This document shows, piece after piece, positions 8,275-15,126 of a stretch of 28,168 bases of DNA. Position numbers and translations under genes: made by a program. Position 1 is the stretch's first letter. Each line of letters opens with the position of its first letter. Source of the stretch: a virus; IMG/VR virus record IMGVR_UViG_3300017917_003582, positions 1 through 28,168 of that record; one strand, written 5' to 3'. Under the pieces are notes generated by a model. That model did not search any database, had not been told where the DNA came from, and saw only the letters and a list, made by a program, of their open reading frames with translations.

Positions 8275-8281
8275 TATTTAT
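8275..8281 (-). promoter_or_regulatory. T4-type late promoter element for the structural gene
   Basis: CATAAATA on the minus strand, one mismatch from TATAAATA. It ends 21 bases before the ATG at 8253, the same distance as the CTAAATA element before 11632. Confidence 0.55.
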
Positions 8282-8296
8282 GACTTCATTTATTTT

Positions 8297-8998
8297 TTAC
8301 TTTATATCAAGGGGCCGTTGTTTTGTTAACATTACAATATAAAAATGTTCTTCTGCTGTATATGGCTCATCTGTTTGTGGATTTTTACCATTAATATTAA
8401 ACTTAAAACTGTTAAAAAAATCAATATTGAACCCTGTTCTCAAAAATAATGCTATCCATTGATTTTGACCTAATATACTATAATGATTCAAATTAAATTC
8501 ATGTTTTCTATCACAATCTGGGGCAGGAACTTCAATATAAATTTTACCAAATTGTTTTAATATTCTATTATATTCCATTAATGTAATTATAGGATAGGGA
8601 CTATGTTCTAATGAATGTCTGCAAAATAAAAAATCTACGCTTTCATCGTGATAGCCTTCGCTTTGTGGGAAAAAACTCATATCATATTTTTTAATGGTAT
8701 GACCCTTATCTTCACATATTTTTATATCTTGTAGACTTAAACCAGTGCCAGTTAAATTTGTGTACCCTCTAGCCTTCATTTCGTCTAAAAAGTAACCTGG
8801 ACCAGCGCCAACATCAATTATTCGTGTGTCCTTTGGTAAATTTAATGGATCAATATATTTTTTAACTACTTCTTCAGTCAATACTTTATGCATTTGACTG
8901 TCTAATTCATCATAAATGTGTGAATTATATAACCATTCATTGTAAAATTTTAATTTTACCATGTCTAGTGTAGAATTAATATCAATTACTTGTGGCAT
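8297..8998 (-). CDS. class I SAM-dependent methyltransferase
   Basis: A 233-residue methyltransferase of the Methyltransf_11/23 type. Motif I is IDVGAGPGYF at about 61-70. A later segment, CRHSLEHSPYP, and RILKQFGKIYIEVPAP match motifs IV-VI of small-molecule and glycan methyltransferases. No DNA-methylase DPPY or target-recognition region is seen. The substrate is not visible; sugar or lipid O-methylation fits the glycan genes 4 kb upstream, but this is inference. The ATG is preceded by AAAGGAAA. It stands between the small packaged-type proteins and the beta-repeat structural gene. Confidence 0.85.
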   Translation of the reverse strand: MPQVIDINSTLDMVKLKFYNEWLYNSHIYDELDSQMHKVLTEEVVKKYIDPLNLPKDTRIIDVGAGPGYFLDEMKARGYTNLTGTGLSLQDIKICEDKGHTIKKYDMSFFPQSEGYHDESVDFLFCRHSLEHSPYPIITLMEYNRILKQFGKIYIEVPAPDCDRKHEFNLNHYSILGQNQWIALFLRTGFNIDFFNSFKFNINGKNPQTDEPYTAEEHFYIVMLTKQRPLDIK

Positions 8999-9046
8999 AA
9001 ACTTTCCTTTAATTAATATTACTTATATTAAAAGAATGTTATAAAA

Positions 9047-9442
9047 TTATTTTATACCTTTGAAAGATGTAACTGGGCTATGTGTGTTTACATAATCCGG
9101 TTCGTGGCTTCGATTGTTTGTTATTTGTTTTACTTGACCTGCTCCAATCATTTTAGCAGCACTATTTATAATATCCATTTCAACGTCAGTGTATGTAGCT
9201 AATAAAGGATCTCCAGCGAATGCACCTGCAGGTTCTGTCAAATGATCTGGTGCACCTGCCATTGCTATACCAAACCTCCATTGAGTATATGGACTGCCAC
9301 CTTGTTTGGTTTGACTAATGTCGGGCATACTTATTGCCCCTTTTATGGCACCACGCTGTGATTTGGTTAGCTTGTTTGGATTAGCAGGTACGTCTTCTGC
9401 TGCTCCATATTTTGCCTCAAATATAAATTCACTAGCTCTCAT
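9047..9442 (-). CDS. small protein with capsid-targeting-like N-terminus (paralogue 1)
   Basis: 131 residues from the ATG at 9440-9442; an extension to a GTG at 9451 is possible but is less likely. It begins MRASEFIFEAKYG and ends SPVTSFKGIK. The start resembles the T4 capsid-targeting peptide MKTYQEFIAE, which directs internal proteins into the prohead and is cut after the Glu (I-x-E). The centre, YTQWRFGIAMA, aligns with YELYRFGVALA of the gene at 10704. It overlaps the Ntn-hydrolase stop by eleven bases. No enzyme motif is seen. A role as a packaged, injected protein is inferred from the N-terminal motif only. Confidence 0.75.
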   Translation of the reverse strand: MRASEFIFEAKYGAAEDVPANPNKLTKSQRGAIKGAISMPDISQTKQGGSPYTQWRFGIAMAGAPDHLTEPAGAFAGDPLLATYTDVEMDIINSAAKMIGAGQVKQITNNRSHEPDYVNTHSPVTSFKGIK

Positions 9443-10316
9443 TATGATCACTCATTTGCATTTTTTCAAAAGGTTTTGGTTTGTTTGTTTTTTGCCATAA
9501 CTCTCTATTATTTAGTATTTCAACCCATACATTAGTATTAGGCTTATTAAGTTTCCAAAAATCAAATTGAAGATTACTACTTACTGGTCTACAATATAAT
9601 GTTTTTTCTTTTGGTACACAAAGTTGTTGTGAGGTTGTACGAAATTGATCTTTACCTGTACTAAATCTCATGATGTTTAATTGAGGATGTTTTATAAAAA
9701 TTTTACACATTCCATCAACCAAATCTTCAGGACTTTGTGCTAATTGTACAACTTTTTCTGCTTGTTTAAGTCTTGACTCACTACTTAATCTATCCGCAAC
9801 CTCTTGTTTATTTTTGCTATTACGTTGAAAACTAGCCCACGGTAAATATATTCCATGATTAGTTCTAGCAACGGTATTATTTTTATTGATTTTTTTAATA
9901 AGAAACTTATATGGCTTTGTACCATCTTGATCACTTGCTTCAATAAGATAACAATTATCTTCATTAAAAACAATAGTACAACCTACAAGTTTTCTATGAA
10001 TCAAATGTTTTACAGCATCTAATGGATCCTTATGTAGTAATGCTTCTTCTATATACTTTCCATCTGGACTAGATTTTATTTTTCCGTTTTCAACATCAGC
10101 TTCATCATTTCCTATATCTAGGCTAGTATTTAAAATACTAACACCATGATTGTTTAGCCCTTCTTTATACCCAGTTATTTGATCGTGCATCATCATACGT
10201 TGTATACCATCAACTTCATCTTCAATAAAGTCAAGAGTAGGTATATATTTTCTATCACGGTTTTTAGCGCCTGCCCAACCTATACTTGGAAAATATTTAG
10301 CAAGTATAATACACAT
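9432..10316 (-). CDS. Ntn-hydrolase-type protein (C45/choloylglycine hydrolase-like)
   Basis: A 294-residue protein starting MCIILAKYFPSIGWAGAKNRDR. Met followed by Cys, then an N-R-D motif, is the signature of N-terminal nucleophile hydrolases: Met removal exposes Cys2 as the catalytic nucleophile, and the Arg of NRD supports it. Further family features are NHGVSILNTSLD and TVARTNHGIYLPWA, where the T-N-H motif fits acyltransferase/penicillin-acylase-like members. The likely chemistry is amide-bond hydrolysis or acyl transfer; the substrate cannot be read from sequence. The ATG overlaps the previous stop as TAATG and the 3' end overlaps the next gene, placing this enzyme inside a row of internal-protein-like genes. 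Related proteins appear, from memory, in uncultured aquatic phages. Confidence 0.8.
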   Translation of the reverse strand: MCIILAKYFPSIGWAGAKNRDRKYIPTLDFIEDEVDGIQRMMMHDQITGYKEGLNNHGVSILNTSLDIGNDEADVENGKIKSSPDGKYIEEALLHKDPLDAVKHLIHRKLVGCTIVFNEDNCYLIEASDQDGTKPYKFLIKKINKNNTVARTNHGIYLPWASFQRNSKNKQEVADRLSSESRLKQAEKVVQLAQSPEDLVDGMCKIFIKHPQLNIMRFSTGKDQFRTTSQQLCVPKEKTLYCRPVSSNLQFDFWKLNKPNTNVWVEILNNRELWQKTNKPKPFEKMQMSDHNES

Positions 10317-10702
10317 TACTTTTTAAAACCTTTAAATCCTTTAATTGGACTATCCTTATGAACTTCGTCCATTTCCCATTTACCAGTTGTGAAAAATTCT
10401 TGTGGTTTCATACCTAATTTTTTCATAACTTTTTTAAGTTTTTCTCTGTCATGTTCTGTGTATGCCGAATAAACTGGTAAATTACCAAAAAAGCTTATAG
10501 CATCTGTTTTTTCTAGTTCATCGGGATCCATACCCACTAAACTAGCAATGCGATAAAAATCATAATAACGACCAATGTATAGATCACCTCTACCTGCTGG
10601 ACTTACTAATCCAGGATGTGCTGTTTTAAATTCACCATTAGGTTCTGCTCTGGACTTTCCTCTTAGGCCATTTGCCTCATTGATAAATTCTTTAGCCCTC
10701 AT
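10316..10702 (-). CDS. small protein with capsid-targeting-like N-terminus (paralogue 2)
   Basis: 128 residues, from MRAKEFINEANGLRG to SPIKGFKGFKK. The N-terminal motif matches its neighbours (MRA-x-EFI-x-E) and the C-terminal motif is the clearest copy of SPIK-x-FKGF. The centre, YYDFYRIASLVGMDPDE, aligns loosely with the YRFG segments of the other two. It is basic at the C-terminus. It lies directly after paralogue 3 with one base between, and its stop overlaps the Ntn-hydrolase start. Function unknown; a packaged internal protein is a reasonable hypothesis. Confidence 0.75.
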   Translation of the reverse strand: MRAKEFINEANGLRGKSRAEPNGEFKTAHPGLVSPAGRGDLYIGRYYDFYRIASLVGMDPDELEKTDAISFFGNLPVYSAYTEHDREKLKKVMKKLGMKPQEFFTTGKWEMDEVHKDSPIKGFKGFKK

Positions 10703-10703
10703 T

Positions 10704-11099
10704 CTAAAATCCTTTAAAAGGTTTAATAGGTGATTGTTTTAGTGTATCGTCAAACTCTTGACTGCCTGGAGTACTAACTGCTACTTTACCACTTTTATTA
10801 ACTTTTTTTAGTGCTTGATCTATAACACTACCTATATTTGGATCAAAACTACTTACAATTTGATTTTCACCCCAACTTGTTTCTGCTTTAAAATTTGGCT
10901 TAAATTTATCAATATTTTTTACATCACCCATATTACCACGGACATCAGCTAATGCAACACCAAAACGATATAGTTCGTAAAAATCTTGATTTTTTAATTC
11001 AGGTAATATATAGGTATAGGGTAATGATTTGGCAGCGACTTCAAGTCCATCATGCACATCACTTAATTTTTGTTCAGTGATAAATTCACTAGCTCTCAT
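10704..11099 (-). CDS. small protein with capsid-targeting-like N-terminus (paralogue 3)
   Basis: 131 residues, from MRASEFITEQKLSDV to SPIKPFKGF. The first nine residues are a near-exact relative of the T4 internal-protein signal, with I-T-E giving a predicted prohead-protease cut after Glu9. The central YELYRFGVALADVRG is shared with paralogue 1. Its ATG overlaps the stop of the fibre-like gene (ATGA), so it is translationally coupled to a virion gene and probably under the same late promoter at 11654. No enzyme motif was found. Confidence 0.75.
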   Translation of the reverse strand: MRASEFITEQKLSDVHDGLEVAAKSLPYTYILPELKNQDFYELYRFGVALADVRGNMGDVKNIDKFKPNFKAETSWGENQIVSSFDPNIGSVIDQALKKVNKSGKVAVSTPGSQEFDDTLKQSPIKPFKGF

Positions 11100-11632
11100 T
11101 CTGTCGTTATAAAATTGTTATCTTCTGTTGCTAAAAAGTCCCCTGAAGTACCTTCTAGACCCAATGGTGTACCCAAAGTAAATGTACCATCTGTAATTTG
11201 AGCAGATATAAAGTGATTAAGTGTAGCATTTACTAATGGACTTACCTTAAGTTGTACATTACCTGTTATTGAGTCATAGGCAACATCATAATTTGTAACA
11301 GGAGTATTAATAAAAATTGTACTGTGTCCTACCCACTGTACTAATGTTCCATTATTTCTTATGCTAGCATTAATCGTAATATTTTGACTATTTTGATTTG
11401 CTGGATTAGCTGAATTTATTTGAAAAGTTGCTTGTGTAAAATTATTAGCTGATACTTGAAAAATTACTTGATTAGGAGTATTATTAAAGGTTGTTGATTG
11501 ATAAGTAAAAAATCCACTGCTGTATAGTTGTGAGAAGTTATTATTTACTTTTGTAAAAGCAACACGTAGTGGATCACCTGATCCATCATTTGGAGCAGCA
11601 CCAATATTAATTACTTCAAAACTCGTGGCCAT
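11096..11632 (-). CDS. fibre/appendage-like structural protein
   Basis: 178 residues. The N-terminus carries the widespread phage signature INIGAAPNDGSGDPLR followed by AFTKVNNNFSQLY, which in many phages begins tail-fibre, baseplate-wedge or neck-attached appendage proteins. The rest is Asn/Thr/Ser-rich beta-type sequence. Which appendage cannot be decided. An AGGAAA site precedes the ATG, and a CTAAATA late-type element lies 21 bases upstream, consistent with late expression together with the three small genes downstream. Confidence 0.8.
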   Translation of the reverse strand: MATSFEVINIGAAPNDGSGDPLRVAFTKVNNNFSQLYSSGFFTYQSTTFNNTPNQVIFQVSANNFTQATFQINSANPANQNSQNITINASIRNNGTLVQWVGHSTIFINTPVTNYDVAYDSITGNVQLKVSPLVNATLNHFISAQITDGTFTLGTPLGLEGTSGDFLATEDNNFITTE

Positions 11633-11653
11633 AATTTTTCCTAACTTAACTAG

Positions 11654-11660
11654 TATTTAG
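11654..11660 (-). promoter_or_regulatory. T4-type late promoter element for the fibre-like gene
   Basis: GCTAAATA on the minus strand, a form known from late promoters of T4-like cyanophages. It ends 21 bases before the ATG at 11632, as for the element at 8275. Confidence 0.5.
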
Positions 11661-11668
11661 CTAAAAAA

Positions 11669-11929
11669 TTAATAAAAACCCATCCAATTTCTTTTAGGAG
11701 CTTCAATTTTTAATGTATCATTTTTACATTTTTCAGCTAAAGCTATAGCACCCACTTTAGCAGCGTTATCACCATTTTTTGCAATATCACTAATTGCAGC
11801 CCAACAGGCCGTTTGAACAACAGTATTATCTTTACTGAGGGATTTGGTTGTATCATAGTACATTTGATGATGATTTGTTGCACAACCACTAAAAACTAAA
11901 CATGCTAGACCAATTAATATCATTTTCAT
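11669..11929 (-). CDS. small lipoprotein
   Basis: 86 residues with a classic lipoprotein signal: MKMILIGLACLVFSGCATN, where the lipobox VFSGC predicts acylation of Cys16. The mature part is about 70 residues, with two further cysteines and an Ala-rich helix. GGGGAG precedes the ATG. It follows the o-spanin-like lipoprotein by nine bases, so it belongs to the lysis or envelope cassette. It may be a second lysis lipoprotein or a superinfection-exclusion lipoprotein; sequence does not decide. Confidence 0.75.
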   Translation of the reverse strand: MKMILIGLACLVFSGCATNHHQMYYDTTKSLSKDNTVVQTACWAAISDIAKNGDNAAKVGAIALAEKCKNDTLKIEAPKRNWMGFY

Positions 11930-11938
11930 AACACTCCC

Positions 11939-12223
11939 CTATTTTGTTTTTATATTATCCATAATTTCTTTTTGAGTATGATACCATTCATGCCAACCAT
12001 CTACTTTGGTAGAACAATCATAATATAATGTATAATTTTCAACGATAACCTTTAACATGTCAGTAATTGTTACTTTTTCTCCTTGAACTGTTTTTAAATC
12101 ATTACATTTTATCATAAGTTCAGGAACAGGATCAGGAAATTTAGGTACAATAGGTACAGATTGTTTAAAATATGCACAACTCGATAATATAAATGTAACC
12201 AATAAAAGTAAGATATTTTTCAT
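11939..12223 (-). CDS. o-spanin-like outer membrane lipoprotein
   Basis: 94 residues with signal peptide and lipobox ILSSC (Cys16), followed by a proline-rich stretch, VPIVPKFPDPVPELMIKC, typical of Rz1-type outer-membrane spanins. Two later cysteines could form a disulphide. The ATG overlaps the stop of the membrane coiled-coil gene upstream (ATGA), the usual arrangement of an i-spanin/o-spanin pair that fuses inner and outer membranes at lysis of Gram-negative hosts. Family assignment rests on architecture, not on a recognised domain. Confidence 0.65.
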   Translation of the reverse strand: MKNILLLLVTFILSSCAYFKQSVPIVPKFPDPVPELMIKCNDLKTVQGEKVTITDMLKVIVENYTLYYDCSTKVDGWHEWYHTQKEIMDNIKTK

Positions 12224-12711
12224 TTTTTCTCACCTTTATTAATTGTTGCTGCTTTATTATGTAATTCAATAATCTCTTGAGGTATAGGACAATTCTCAAT
12301 AAATTTTACAACTTCTTCTATTTTAACTCGTTCAGGTCCAGGAACTTCTTTTAATATTTCTTTAATAACTTCACGATCTTTATATCTATCTACATATTTT
12401 ATAATTGTGTCACCCTTTTCTTTGATGACTTCTTTTTGTCCTGTTAATTTAGCCTGTAAATCTGTGTTCTTTTTAGCACTTTCTGCTTCTGCTTTTGCAA
12501 CTTGTGCTTCTACTTCTTTTATTTTAACTTGCCAAATTGCTTCATTTGCCAGTCCACCTTCTAAATACGCACCAAAAACAAAAAACAAAAATGAAATAAC
12601 TTTTAAAGGCAGACTATATTTTTTAATAAAAGGTACAAAACCTAAAACAAAAGCTAAAACAAGACCAATAAAACCTATTCCAGTTATTACATGTATTACC
12701 CATTCAGGCAT
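12220..12711 (-). CDS. i-spanin-like inner membrane coiled-coil protein
   Basis: About 163 residues from MPEWVIHV. Two hydrophobic segments (about residues 4-28 and 36-52) are followed by a long Glu/Lys/Ala-rich helix (KIKEVEAQVAKAEAESAKKN and onward) with coiled-coil character. This fits the Rz-type i-spanin, although two membrane segments rather than one is less usual. An upstream ATG at 12729 exists, but a late-type promoter at 12735-12741 would start transcription at or after it, so the ATG at 12711 is preferred. No endolysin or holin gene is seen in the window next to it. It follows the DegT aminotransferase by about 50 bases. Confidence 0.65.
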   Translation of the reverse strand: MPEWVIHVITGIGFIGLVLAFVLGFVPFIKKYSLPLKVISFLFFVFGAYLEGGLANEAIWQVKIKEVEAQVAKAEAESAKKNTDLQAKLTGQKEVIKEKGDTIIKYVDRYKDREVIKEILKEVPGPERVKIEEVVKFIENCPIPQEIIELHNKAATINKGEKK

Positions 12712-12734
12712 GATAGTAAAGATCCACATGATAT

Positions 12735-12741
12735 TATTTAT
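12735..12741 (-). promoter_or_regulatory. T4-type late promoter element for the lysis cassette
   Basis: CATAAATA on the minus strand, 23 bases before the preferred i-spanin start at 12711. Late expression is expected for lysis genes. Confidence 0.5.
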
Positions 12742-12764
12742 GTTAAAATTGTTAAGTTAACGTT

Positions 12765-13808
12765 TTAATTAAAAAATTTAATTATTTTGTCTGTTATATA
12801 TTCGACTTCACTATCTGTAAGTTCAGGGTATATAGGTAAACTTAAAACACCTTTACTTAACATAAAACTTGTACTCATAAAATCAGGTTTGTTTTTTATT
12901 CTGTTAGTTATAGGCAACTCACTTAAAACTTTTTCATAATGAATTTTTACTTCAATTTCTTTACTCTCAAGGAATTTCCTAAGATCGTCACGTTTTTCAT
13001 AATAAATTACAAACTTTTGATCTGCATGGACTGGGTAGTCACTTGAAAGACACCTTATAGGCAGATTTTTGAATCTATCAATATAGAAGTATCTAATTTG
13101 TTTTCTTCTCCATTGCCAATCATCAATGTATTTCGTTTTTACTAATAGTTGAGCACAATCAACTTCGCTCATCCTACTATTAGAACCTATTTGAGTATGA
13201 TATAACCTTTTTCCGTTGTTTTTATAATCAACTATAAATTGATGTAAGTCATAATCATTCGTAACTAATGCACCACCATTACCTGGACCACTCAAATTTT
13301 TAGTAGGATCAAAACTTATTGCCATTCCTATACCAAAGTCTTGAGTATTAATTAACCAATGTTGTGCTCCGTCTATAATATCATTGCTTGTAGGTTTATG
13401 TATTGGAGCTCCATATAAACCTACTTGGCATACATAATTTTCATTTAGTTTATTTTTATTTATAATACCATTTTTATCTGTATCACATAGTATAACGTTA
13501 AACCCAGCCAACAAAAAAGCATTTAAAGTTGCAGGATATGTAAGATTGGGTATTTCTACGAAAGGATCAAAGATTTCATTTTTGCTACATTCTAATTTTA
13601 AGTATTGAGCAACAACTTCAAGTGCTTGTGTACAACTATGTAAAGTAGTTGCATATGTGGCTCCTGTTTTTAATGACAACCATAGTTCAAATTTTTTAGT
13701 AAATTCACCATCAAGGCATATACCTTCACGTAAAGCCCTGTCAGTAGCTTCAAGTAGTTCTTGTTTTAAATGGCTATATTGTTTTTTAAGACCAAAGAAA
13801 GAAATCAT
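12765..13808 (-). CDS. DegT/DnrJ/EryC1/StrS-type PLP aminotransferase
   Basis: 347 residues, close to the usual size (350-400) of nucleotide-sugar aminotransferases. N-terminal MISFFGLKKQY and LDGEFTKKFE match the family start. The PLP site is visible: DGAQHW with D146 and Q149, and the Schiff-base lysine K170 in SFDPTKNLSGPGNGGALV. These enzymes transaminate keto-sugars bound to nucleotides for aminosugar synthesis in O-antigens or antibiotics. The ATG overlaps the radical SAM stop (ATGA). A remnant of a second DegT start lies at 15054-15125. Substrate unknown; a role in surface-glycan modification fits the epimerase and PP-loop protein upstream. Confidence 0.9.
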   Translation of the reverse strand: MISFFGLKKQYSHLKQELLEATDRALREGICLDGEFTKKFELWLSLKTGATYATTLHSCTQALEVVAQYLKLECSKNEIFDPFVEIPNLTYPATLNAFLLAGFNVILCDTDKNGIINKNKLNENYVCQVGLYGAPIHKPTSNDIIDGAQHWLINTQDFGIGMAISFDPTKNLSGPGNGGALVTNDYDLHQFIVDYKNNGKRLYHTQIGSNSRMSEVDCAQLLVKTKYIDDWQWRRKQIRYFYIDRFKNLPIRCLSSDYPVHADQKFVIYYEKRDDLRKFLESKEIEVKIHYEKVLSELPITNRIKNKPDFMSTSFMLSKGVLSLPIYPELTDSEVEYITDKIIKFFN

Positions 13809-15016
13809 AAACTATTTAATAAAGTATACAATTCTAAATTTGAATCTTTTAAAAAATGTTGCCTGTTATTATCTAATATATTATTAAACTTTAGATAATT
13901 TTTTAATTGGTTTTCATTATATTCATTGGTTAGGCATATTTTTTTAAGACTATAAAGTTTATGTTTAAATTGTGTATTCTGAAATTTGCATTTTGATGAA
14001 AGCCAGTTTTCAATTCTTGTCCAACATTTAATTTTATAATATGTAGGTAAATATTTAATATTTAAATATTCAGGAAGTGTCAACATGATAGGATCGATAT
14101 TAACTATTGGTTTTTTAAGTTCATAATTTATTTTTTCAATGTAATCAAAAAGATCAATAATCTTATTCAGGTTACCTATTTGTATAACAGGGGTAACAAT
14201 TAATTTAAAGGTATCATTTTTAATAACCTGTTTAATATTACCATCTATTTTTTCCCAATTACTAGGATATCTTAAGTATTCCTGTATTTCTTTATATCCA
14301 TCTATACTTCCAAAGAAAATAACATTTGAAAAATTATTAAGTAATGAAAAAAATTCTGTATTTAAATTGGTTAAATTAGTATTAAATTTTACAACAACCT
14401 GTTTGCTTTTGCCTATATCAATAAGATATTTAAGAAATTTTTTATTATTTTCATTTAGGGTTGGTTCACCTCCTGTCAAATACAATAATTGAATATTTTC
14501 TACTTGTTCTAGTAGATTATTATTAAATGTATCAGTAAGATACCAATCATTTAAAGTTTGCGAGTTAGCAACATACCAAAATTTTTTTAGGTCGGCATTA
14601 TTAATATTATTTATTTCTTTAGCAATTTGACTGCTAGCAGTAGGATTGCAACTTCTACAACTTAGATTACAAAGATTTCCAAATCTTAAATCAAAATATT
14701 TTATTTTTATTTTTTCAAGTACAGTGGTTTTATTTTCGACAATAAAATTTTGATAAGATAATCTATGACTTATATTAGAGGTTTTTTCTTGTTCGTAACA
14801 ACGTGAGCAACCTTCAACTATCATACCTTGTAACATCTTTTCTCTAATAGTAACGAAGGCTTTGCTGTTATAAATTTCATCTAATTTATCATATCCTAAA
14901 TTAAATTTTGTACCATCTTCTTTAGTTATATAATCGGTGGATACGCAACAAGGTTTAACAGAACCGTCTGGATCAACACTGATATTAATCCACGGTAATG
15001 TGCAAAAAGTTTTCAT
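13805..15016 (-). CDS. radical SAM protein with twitch/SPASM-like N-terminus
   Basis: 403 residues. An N-terminal motif FCTLPWINI...GSVKPCC (C5, C23, C24) and CSRC (C70, C73) resemble auxiliary iron-sulphur cluster ligands of the twitch-type family. The core radical SAM motif C-x3-C-x2-C is CNLSCRSC at C116, C120, C123, followed by TGGEPTLN at about 181-188, the SAM-binding GGE motif. These proteins cleave SAM to a radical; the substrate here is unknown. Similar twitch radical SAM proteins occur, from memory, in marine phages near sugar genes. No good ribosome-binding site precedes the ATG. The coding region is noticeably AT-rich compared with gp32 or MoxR, which could reflect recent acquisition. 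Confidence 0.88.
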   Translation of the reverse strand: MKTFCTLPWINISVDPDGSVKPCCVSTDYITKEDGTKFNLGYDKLDEIYNSKAFVTIREKMLQGMIVEGCSRCYEQEKTSNISHRLSYQNFIVENKTTVLEKIKIKYFDLRFGNLCNLSCRSCNPTASSQIAKEINNINNADLKKFWYVANSQTLNDWYLTDTFNNNLLEQVENIQLLYLTGGEPTLNENNKKFLKYLIDIGKSKQVVVKFNTNLTNLNTEFFSLLNNFSNVIFFGSIDGYKEIQEYLRYPSNWEKIDGNIKQVIKNDTFKLIVTPVIQIGNLNKIIDLFDYIEKINYELKKPIVNIDPIMLTLPEYLNIKYLPTYYKIKCWTRIENWLSSKCKFQNTQFKHKLYSLKKICLTNEYNENQLKNYLKFNNILDNNRQHFLKDSNLELYTLLNSL

Positions 15017-15053
15017 ATTTTATTAAACTCAATATTAATTTAATTTAAACCAT

Positions 15054-15125
15054 TCATAATATAACAGTAATCCTTTTTGAATATTGATTACGATATTGCC
15101 TGTCTTAACCAAAAAAGGGTATCAT
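15054..15125 (-). pseudogene. remnant of a DegT aminotransferase 5' end
   Basis: Starting one base after the stop of the gene at 15127, the frame reads MIPFFG, stop, DRQYRNQYSKR. DegT enzymes of this type commonly begin MIPFFGLDRQY, and the intact copy at 13808 begins MISFFGLKKQY. A single change of TTA to TAA accounts for the stop; homology fades after about 14 codons. The position, immediately behind the PP-loop gene, is where a coupled DegT gene would start. The best reading is a scar left when the original DegT gene was replaced by the radical SAM plus DegT pair. Chance resemblance cannot be excluded over so short a stretch. Confidence 0.55.
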
Positions 15126-15126
15126 A

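Noticed and set aside
8297-8998. DNA methyltransferase
   Set aside because: No DPPY/NPPY motif or target-recognition region; the motifs are those of small-molecule methyltransferases.
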